DNA of 45,393 bases. Source: a virus. The stretch covers positions 1 to 45,393 of IMG/VR virus record IMGVR_UViG_3300022752_000123, one strand, 5' to 3'. Of this stretch, positions 41,101 through 45,393 are shown piece after piece. Each line of letters begins with the position of its first letter. The stretch's first letter is position 1. The translations under genes and the position numbers were made by a program. The notes under the pieces were generated by a model. The model did no database searches. It was given only the letters and a program-made list of their open reading frames with translations, and had not been told where the DNA came from.

Positions 41101-41254
41101 GAACTATTTATATGAAATTGGTAGGCTTGATGGGTTAAACAAGTTTTACAATCAATACAAAGATTTAAAACCAAAAGAAAAGCCAGACGATTTCCTTAAA
41201 GAATTGCAGTTTGATCTATTTAAAACCCTTCAAAAATATAAGAAAAAAGAGTAA
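35147..41254 (+). CDS. Giant internal virion (ejection) protein 3, T7 gp16-like
   Basis: The 2035-residue protein is the third of the ejection set. It begins with a helical LYSSLKSTKLFLDENDFRQQ domain and a linker made of a tandem repeat (KIPKQLREEEV type, about 98-125). A conserved-looking segment follows (FYKNLIGNPVKGLGTLVEMG, then VGSLVLTGGVGAG). Long Pro/Ala/Glu linkers (400-500, 590-630 and 940-990) hold repeated EEVAPQVPATPI-like units. Predicted membrane segments include FGVGFLLNAMG (near 385-395) and GIAMKAVVIALVKAAVYNAG (near 1680). The rest is mostly charged coiled helices. No lysozyme or transglycosylase motif was identified. It probably lines the inner-membrane end of the DNA channel. 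Confidence 0.6.
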   Translation: MPDPIKDLYSSLKSTKLFLDENDFRQQLSKNPKEVFDVVSKEKSTSGLFIDFDDFESATGLKKKISESVSKAGGEAGTSEVPSGFAGLKPAKVQPVKVEIPKQLREEEVKIPKQLREEEVKIPKQVAGAKVTDEGQSYVSNLVSSLDRGFYKNLIGNPVKGLGTLVEMGTSAMTGGKVKEGPVSDALMRFGNWFNNAIDEVAPQDPEFKNSLSDQFGQALGQVGSLVLTGGVGAGGRGAAIAEQVIPKTATTVAGKIAAKAAPTLRGVKELTKELATPASISAGLTVGQSEFERAKQAGATDEQAFEAFYKNAAVGSVLEKIPVMQFFKRFNNATNGGVVDYIKTKGVAGITGGLEEATTEVLQQIYANKTAQDIYNVNQNIFEGLTESGGIGFGVGFLLNAMGAQAKILRQQGKEQEAQTLENQEQEFKARAEGAPAPSALPTTPAVEEIVETKVVPEVPAVEVKEEVAPEVKAEVVAEEVAPQVPATPIEPIRQLGTGSNVYFENDKYRVNDYKDKTLLNVQGTGDIGVIANLEFNTPEEAVSVAKTLNSLYPQGVPEAVLLDKVVEDIKAGKYKEQVGEEAAPQVPATPITEEEIKTKEYAIPEPSPEGVLQPTQERIGEEGGERRGVESPVERLAATQKSKTEAAQKEVEKRLKKYAAPEGKQTEVNKLVNEVYKFNNQHRGRLGLKSTEGLKRRNELLIEAKRLGFETRVDSEGRIKVKGAKAIDKSYSNMAIDKNFVPLEQRGEKIKNLFDRINGLADAYGYDFGFFMPNVIVGADGRKMGNRQIKNALQDLNNGIPSKGANAILNSLQEMAESGYIEVRVGQDVTRLPIDEYFNELEKDAKERDMELALSQELDTLPEKDLVKWVEEMADEQSFEKEEYEPTTEEAEAKGGEEPETAATREQAIREAKRGAVPPPRRGAPPAKGGEEIKEEVVPPVPPTKPPKPEGEEEYVPKEKDKALLNRLYTAKNIPEEARIGFEREGLRYQTKSQKEAELVAKGVIDELGIDEALNLANSFEFDGDVNSLIYAESLNRLAEMEKQAKTKEEKQALAKKFAEVGIQYGEKSQYGGRFNAAINYFYQKSPLGIVIMENIKREEEFAKFSKDKEKSWKEAFDILKTELDALKQELEGKKAEPSIRTSEAKIQAARQKRAALKEKYKKGKGGGLTLSSGGLTKEGIEYVGELAVTYIQEGVANVEVIIQRIFLDLKDVIGKSIDEETAKQVEDEVRKTFKEKKGKSVLNRIRKRLEKLSKKKQDEVVRKSFNQIIESGGLEYDDFRKIIAEVTGYPELTEQEQARFIELVKKTNVVERMAEKAREDRTEQSLRDFRNAEIEAGKAARELNQLIWNKPDIIKRLTSIMQLSTLGIPALINNPIYNIWNQATLRLPVGLFNDLIDRGITLAAQATGTEYQREYNVLGTQKEFFKKLGFGTKESVEQLITGLNRQDYIQKEVGGQKIQPLQAAKDLWASFTGKKKLTTAQTWDKAIQATVGVPAEAIARTLNIGDKPQRFAAEGAQAAAFAKSFGLKDLDYKLFIEFPREEAYRIYKSQGLSDVEAARKADYIKDVIIKEGQRATFQQDNLVNTALSAVFNTVFGKGEETGLANLVKATTVSPYIKIPTNAFWSYYNLVNPEIALLQSFAHGGRAFYLNKAGEKNKAKLALRESRYWLAHSITGIAMKAVVIALVKAAVYNAGSDEEESKREREGKAFYEGQGTINIDKLNAVLSGQDPTQVTTGLLIPNRWFGQWGTVGNAIARKYENMTPEQRKTEADYYDFMLGELSTDVLQELEQGVFANTSSLLSYLNTGNPNRYLVNTLNMFTNIVHPAALAQISRVKIPNYTTQKADTFLKELENSMLTRSSFIRELTGKYPPSKISIWGEPIQKQGGTIQKLFNITRVNKDMFARPLYDDAKKYNDINFFPPAVTSSLNGKQLTVDQTRVLQEFVGAARKARIAPYVNDSAKIEGYNVLYSELKDPEDKKKVLNYLYEIGRLDGLNKFYNQYKDLKPKEKPDDFLKELQFDLFKTLQKYKKKE
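35447..35520. repeat. Tandem 33-bp repeat, two copies and a partial
   Basis: The 33-base unit starting CCAAAGCAGTTAAGAGAAG occurs at 35447-35479 and 35480-35512, with the first bases of a third copy after. It encodes PKQLREEEVKI in frame in the linker of the ejection protein, so copy number can change without frameshift. Confidence 0.9.
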
Positions 41255-41259
41255 CTTTG
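41252..41259 (+). promoter_or_regulatory. TAACTTTG -7 element before the tail genes
   Basis: TAACTTTG overlaps the stop codon of the giant ejection protein, preceded by an A-rich run (AAGAAAAAAGAG) and with no TTG at -33. It lies 25 bases before the next ATG and may drive the tail genes. Confidence 0.35.
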
Positions 41260-41284
41260 AATAACAATTTAATACATTTAAAAG

Positions 41285-41815
41285 ATGCCGCTAACTCCTA
41301 ATTTTAGCACCTCACAGCAGGCAGGACTTCCCTCTAACGTAATAATTACAAATACGTCTACAGGATCAGATGTAGCAGTAGTAGAAAGAAGAGTGTATTT
41401 GGTTAATTATGCGGGGGAATATGTGGTAGAGTCAACCAACACTACTACAGACTATACCGTTTGGCCGCTTGCACAAACTTCTATTTCAATAGACTGCTTG
41501 ACTGCCGATGCCGCTTTAACAGTAACAGTTAATTGGGTAAACGTGTCGGGTGTGACTTTGTATACCAAGACTTCCCTCGCAGGATTCACATTATACAATT
41601 TGACCTTCTATTATTCACTAACTCAAGGTCAGGCTGCTGTCTCTAACCCATCATTTATCCTACAAGATAATAATTATTTTCAGAACAAGAGCAAGTTAAA
41701 GACTCTTTTAGAATCAGGAAATAATGCGGTGACGCTTGGGTACGATATTACTTCAGCACAACTTTGCTATGACTTGGCAACGGCAATGGTAACTTCACAA
41801 AATCTTTATTTCTGA
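41285..41815 (+). CDS. Tail-associated protein candidate, 176 aa
   Basis: The sequence is polar, Thr/Asn/Ser-rich, with predicted beta strands (TDYTVWPLAQTSISIDCLTA, TLYTKTSLAGFTLYNLTFYY) and a helical end with LLESGNNAVTLGYDITSAQL. It overlaps the next start (TGATG). Position between ejection proteins and tail fibre suggests a tail adaptor or fibre-anchor role. Not recognised. Confidence 0.5.
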   Translation: MPLTPNFSTSQQAGLPSNVIITNTSTGSDVAVVERRVYLVNYAGEYVVESTNTTTDYTVWPLAQTSISIDCLTADAALTVTVNWVNVSGVTLYTKTSLAGFTLYNLTFYYSLTQGQAAVSNPSFILQDNNYFQNKSKLKTLLESGNNAVTLGYDITSAQLCYDLATAMVTSQNLYF

Positions 41816-42339
41816 TGCCACTAACAACAGCTAATATACTTGATATCGCCAAAATCAGTCAATATCTATCAACTATTGACGTAGAGAAAGGAACTTTCTT
41901 CGGTAAACGAGTTGTTCCCGAAACACCTCAAGTATTGTCTAATGAAATATTTGCAGTTGAAAGCTGGTACAACCTTAACCCCGCTGATCCTTCTTTGGTT
42001 GAAACATCAAATTATCTTTACTCTCTTTGCAGAGGATATAATTTACAAGCTCAACAGATATCAGGAACAGGCGGTACAATCACTCCTGTTAATCCTTCTC
42101 AGATACCAAGTCCTTACAACTTTGAAGTAAGTGCTACGTCACTTGTTCCCACAGGCGCAACAAATGCTACTATATCAGCCTTCATAGGATTCAATGTTCT
42201 CTTTGTAAGAAATGGTATCCCACAAAGCACTTTGAATATAAACGGAGATAGTTATTTTTCTTGGAATAAGAACTTAGGATTATTAACTATTCATCCAGCG
42301 GCTATTGCCGGAGAGGTGTTCCAACTATACCCAATTTAA
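41815..42339 (+). CDS. Tail-associated protein candidate, 174 aa
   Basis: The N-terminal half (ANILDIAKISQYLSTIDVEK, EIFAVESWYNLNPADPSLVE) is helical. The C-terminal half (about 105-174, NFEVSATSLVPTGATNATIS, STLNINGDSYFSWN) is a beta-sandwich resembling phage adhesin-type domains. It probably connects the fibre or contributes to attachment. Not recognised as a named family. Confidence 0.5.
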   Translation: MPLTTANILDIAKISQYLSTIDVEKGTFFGKRVVPETPQVLSNEIFAVESWYNLNPADPSLVETSNYLYSLCRGYNLQAQQISGTGGTITPVNPSQIPSPYNFEVSATSLVPTGATNATISAFIGFNVLFVRNGIPQSTLNINGDSYFSWNKNLGLLTIHPAAIAGEVFQLYPI

Positions 42340-42351
42340 AATATATATAAT

Positions 42352-45300
42352 ATGATGAAGAAGATATTTGCATTAGTTGTTTTGTTAGTGCTGGGGAAGA
42401 TGTCGTACTCCCAATATCCATTGGTCCAGAATCTTGGATCAGATTCTACTCTTGTATTAAGCAAGGGAGGACTAAAGGGAAGACTTATTGTATGGCAGTT
42501 TACCGATACTGCTAATGCTAATACACAGAGAATAAGTCAGTATCCCGGAGCTTTGATTACTACTGCGTCGGGGAACTTGTGGTTGCGTAACGCGGCAGCT
42601 ACTCAATGGTTGCCGATTGCATCCGGCTCTGGTAATAACATCTATACAATTGACGGAACACTTCTTACGAACAGAACTTTAACGGGTGCTGGATACAGAT
42701 TAACCTTTGATAGCTTAAATAAATTTGTAGTTAATACAGCAGATAGCATACTTTTTAATACACCACAGTTTAATGTAAAGAATTTATTTGGAGACTTAAG
42801 TGTTGAGGGAACTGCTAGCGGTGCCTCTGCCTCATCTTCCCTCACACTAAAAACAGATTCAGACGGAAGTTGGACTATTAAAACAGGAACAGTAGGCTTT
42901 GAAGTAGGAGATTTGCGTTTTTACGATAATGTGAATGGTGGGGGAAATGCCCGTATGATTATTAAGTCTACGGGAAAAGTTGGTATTGGAACAGAATCGC
43001 CAGATTCTTTATTGACCGTAAATGGAGGAATATATGCAGGCGGGGGGATACGTGCGCCGGGACTTCCCCAAGCAGCAGGAACAAAAGCTCTACGCATAGA
43101 TGCTTCTGGTAATATATCTTATGCCGATACTTTAATAGATGCAGGAGGAACAGTAACAAGTGTAGCCACAAACAATGGATCAGGTATAACTGGAGGAACG
43201 ATAACTACTACAGGTACTCTTGCTATAGATACTACGATTATTTCTACAAAGGCAAATGTATCAGGGGGACTTGCTGGGAAGTTAAATATTTCCGATACGG
43301 CTTCGATGCTACAGAATTATGTGAATAGTGTAGGGTATGGTCTGGGGAAGACCTCACAGACGGTGCGAGTTGACTCGGCTACCCTTTCTAATTATTACCT
43401 AAGACGTAAAGACTCCCTGACTGCCACGAATTCCCTCGGCTACGTAACTAAGAAAATATTAGCCGATACCGCTGCCGCTATTAGAAGTGCGGATGCGGGG
43501 GGAACGGTTAAGAGTGTATCACTAACAATGCCTGCTGCTTTTAATGTTTCGGGAAGTCCTGTCACAACTACCGGAACCCTTGCTGTAACAGGAGCAGGTT
43601 TAGCTTCTCAGTATATCAGAGGAGACGGAACCCTTGCTAATTTCCCCGGTGGGGGAGGTGGAGGCGGGGGAAGTTCTGTTAGCTATTATCTAAACGGAGG
43701 AACTAATCAGGGAACCTTTGGAGGTAATACGTACTATCAAATGAACAGAACGGCTGTCATCGGATCAGCGGCTAACTTTTCAAGGGGAACATCTGGGTAC
43801 ATTGCTGAATTTATTACCAATGCGGGAGATCCTGCTTTGTTAAATATACCGATAGGTAACTGGAACTTTGAAATGTATTTTAGTTCTTCATCAAGTGGGG
43901 GAAGTCCTAGTTATTATGTTGAATTATACAAATATGACGGAAGTACTTTTACCCTTATCGCTTCTAATTCTGGAAATCCGGAGGTAATTACAGGAGGAAC
44001 GGCTGTTGACGTTTATCTTACTTCTCTTGCCGTACCCTCGACTTCCCTGACACTCACAGACCGCTTAGCAATAAGAGTCTATGTAAATAATGACGGAAGA
44101 ACAATCACCCTTCATACACAAGATAACACCCTTTGTCAAGTTATTACCACATTTACAACAGGTATCACCGCTTTAAATAGCTTAACAACACAGGTTCAGT
44201 ATTTAACTACGGGAACAAGTGGTACTGACTTTAATATATCTTCCCTAACAGACACACATACTTTCAATTTACCAGTAGCTTCAGCAACCAATACAGGTAA
44301 ATTATCTTCTGCTAACTGGTCAACTTTTAATAGTAAGATTGGGCCATCAGATACTGCCTCTATGCTATCGCCTTATCTGCGTAAAGTAGACACCGCTTCT
44401 TTGAGTAATCGTATTAATTTAAAACTTAATATCTCAGATACGGCAAGTATGCTTTCTCCCTATTTGAGAAGCAATACCGCCGCAGCGACGTATGTTCCCC
44501 AAACACGGACAATAACTATAAATGGTACTTCTCAGGATTTATCAGCAAATAGAACATATAATGTTGGTACAGTAACATCGGTAGCAACAAGTTCTGCCAC
44601 AGGTATTACAGGTGGCACCTTTACTACTTCAGGAACAATTGCCGCTGATACCTTACTTTTAAGCACAAGAGCTTGGAGACAAAAAGGTATTGATTCAGTT
44701 GCAGCTTTAATAACTGGTGGTGGGTATATTACGGGAAGTGGTGGTACTAATTATATTCCTAAATTTACAAGTTCAACTGCGGTAGGTAATAGTTTACTTT
44801 TTGATAATGGAACTATTACTTTTTTAGGTAATGGAGATGTTAATGCAACACCTTCTACTGCTATTTTAAGTGGTACTGGCGGTAGCGGAACAAATATCGC
44901 TGGTGCGGAGTTTCGTATTCGTGGTGGTGCTGGAACTGGTACAGGAGCAGGTGGTCCTATAACATTCTATACGAGTGCTGCGGGAAGTAGTGGTAGTGCG
45001 GCTAATGCTGCTACTGAAAAAATGAGAATAACAAGTGATGGGGTTGGAATTGGAACGACAACTCCGGGTTCTCAATTTGATGTTACTAACGTAGTAAATA
45101 CTGGATATGTTACATCAAACACTTTGACAAGTGGACAGACAATGAGAATTTCAAATACAAGTACATCAAGCAATATTGCTGCAACCTTATTATTTGTTGC
45201 TACTGGTGGTGGTGGTGGTACTGGAATTGGTACTATTTCAGGATTAAATACTGGTACTGGCTCAATGGGTTTTACATTTGCTACACGTAATAGTGGGGGA

Positions 45301-45393
45301 AATGTAACAGAACGTATGCGATTAACTTCAGATGGATTATTAGGAATAGGAACTACCACAATAGGCTCTACCTTTCAAGTCAATGGTAACGCA
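42352..45393 (+). CDS. Tail fibre / receptor-binding protein, 3' end cut by the window
   Basis: The frame runs 1014 codons to the window edge without a stop. It opens with a signal-peptide-like segment MMKKIFALVVLLVLG followed by KMSYSQYP, i.e. a likely cleavage after SYS. The rest is Ser/Thr/Gly-rich with repeats. GGTVTSVATNNGSGITGG at 43144-43233 has two relatives, near 43500-43600 (GGTVKSV...TTTGTLAVT) and at 44563-44652 (VGTVTSVATSSATGITGG). SDTASML units recur at about 43290, 44350 and 44440. A polyglycine hinge sits near residue 432, and VGIGTESP/VGIGTTTP motifs typical of fibre stalks occur at about 42980, 45050 and 45340. A C-terminal chaperone domain (S74 type) would be expected beyond the edge. 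Confidence 0.75.
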   Translation, partial: MMKKIFALVVLLVLGKMSYSQYPLVQNLGSDSTLVLSKGGLKGRLIVWQFTDTANANTQRISQYPGALITTASGNLWLRNAAATQWLPIASGSGNNIYTIDGTLLTNRTLTGAGYRLTFDSLNKFVVNTADSILFNTPQFNVKNLFGDLSVEGTASGASASSSLTLKTDSDGSWTIKTGTVGFEVGDLRFYDNVNGGGNARMIIKSTGKVGIGTESPDSLLTVNGGIYAGGGIRAPGLPQAAGTKALRIDASGNISYADTLIDAGGTVTSVATNNGSGITGGTITTTGTLAIDTTIISTKANVSGGLAGKLNISDTASMLQNYVNSVGYGLGKTSQTVRVDSATLSNYYLRRKDSLTATNSLGYVTKKILADTAAAIRSADAGGTVKSVSLTMPAAFNVSGSPVTTTGTLAVTGAGLASQYIRGDGTLANFPGGGGGGGGSSVSYYLNGGTNQGTFGGNTYYQMNRTAVIGSAANFSRGTSGYIAEFITNAGDPALLNIPIGNWNFEMYFSSSSSGGSPSYYVELYKYDGSTFTLIASNSGNPEVITGGTAVDVYLTSLAVPSTSLTLTDRLAIRVYVNNDGRTITLHTQDNTLCQVITTFTTGITALNSLTTQVQYLTTGTSGTDFNISSLTDTHTFNLPVASATNTGKLSSANWSTFNSKIGPSDTASMLSPYLRKVDTASLSNRINLKLNISDTASMLSPYLRSNTAAATYVPQTRTITINGTSQDLSANRTYNVGTVTSVATSSATGITGGTFTTSGTIAADTLLLSTRAWRQKGIDSVAALITGGGYITGSGGTNYIPKFTSSTAVGNSLLFDNGTITFLGNGDVNATPSTAILSGTGGSGTNIAGAEFRIRGGAGTGTGAGGPITFYTSAAGSSGSAANAATEKMRITSDGVGIGTTTPGSQFDVTNVVNTGYVTSNTLTSGQTMRISNTSTSSNIAATLLFVATGGGGGTGIGTISGLNTGTGSMGFTFATRNSGGNVTERMRLTSDGLLGIGTTTIGSTFQVNGNA
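43648..43670 (+). repeat. G-rich tract encoding a polyglycine hinge
   Basis: Four runs of two or more G within 23 bases encode eight Gly in the tail fibre. The tract could form a G-quadruplex or slip; the protein reading is a flexible hinge between fibre modules. Confidence 0.75.

Noticed and set aside
42642-45359. Several minus-strand frames inside the tail fibre
   Set aside because: Low-complexity shadows of Gly/Thr/Ser repeats; the plus-strand frame is continuous for 1014 codons.

Overview
The window is almost certainly part of the genome of a tailed bacteriophage, and the gene order points to a short-tailed (podovirus-like) virion. The host is probably a member of the Bacteroidota. This rests on TTG-N19/20-TAnnTTTG promoters, the near absence of Shine-Dalgarno sequences (starts are preceded by A/T-rich leaders such as TATAATATG), Bacteroidota-style signal and lipoprotein leaders, and many small proteins of types common in Bacteroidota phages. 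All family assignments were made by reading motifs and from memory; no database search was possible.

Layout. (1) 1-722: a non-coding left end rich in inverted repeats, then a short rightward unit (small HTH protein, 49-aa lipoprotein) ending at a convergent terminator near 800. (2) 9818 down to 798: a long leftward early operon from a well-formed promoter at 9863-9892. In transcription order it carries an HNH protein, a 28-aa membrane peptide, a small DNA-binding protein, a heptose-type nucleotidyltransferase, a PP-loop/PAPS-reductase-like protein, a cupin, a HAD phosphatase and an HldE-type sugar kinase. A structured intergenic element follows, then a replication block: initiator-like protein, TOPRIM primase-helicase, C5-cytosine methyltransferase with a second protein encoded inside it in the +1 frame, and an SSB-like protein. 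(3) 9910-10323: a divergent rightward promoter, a LuxR-type HTH protein and a small helical protein. (4) 10371-10631: a lone leftward gene with its own promoter. (5) 10649-14322: rightward GT9-like glycosyltransferase, Nmad1-like protein, small proteins, a fused DUF5672-GT9 glycosyltransferase and a SAM methyltransferase. (6) 14343-45393: packaging and virion genes: large terminase, portal, a run of tiny basic proteins, scaffold, major capsid protein, connectors, GroES, tail-tube proteins, three T7-like ejection proteins and a tail fibre cut by the right edge.

The genes suggest a lytic-type phage that carries its own sugar-activation and transfer kit (HldE-like kinase, phosphatase, nucleotidyltransferase, cupin, two GT9-type transferases, methyltransferase). 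No integrase, DNA polymerase, RNA polymerase, tRNA, CRISPR array or recognisable endolysin/holin is visible, so other genes probably lie outside the window.

The three observations I rate highest are: two conserved-looking proteins encoded in different frames of the dcm gene (2193-2954); a dispersed DNA word, ACTTCCC/GGGAAGT, present about 40 times in coding DNA in all three frames and on both strands; and the phage heptose-type sugar cassette.
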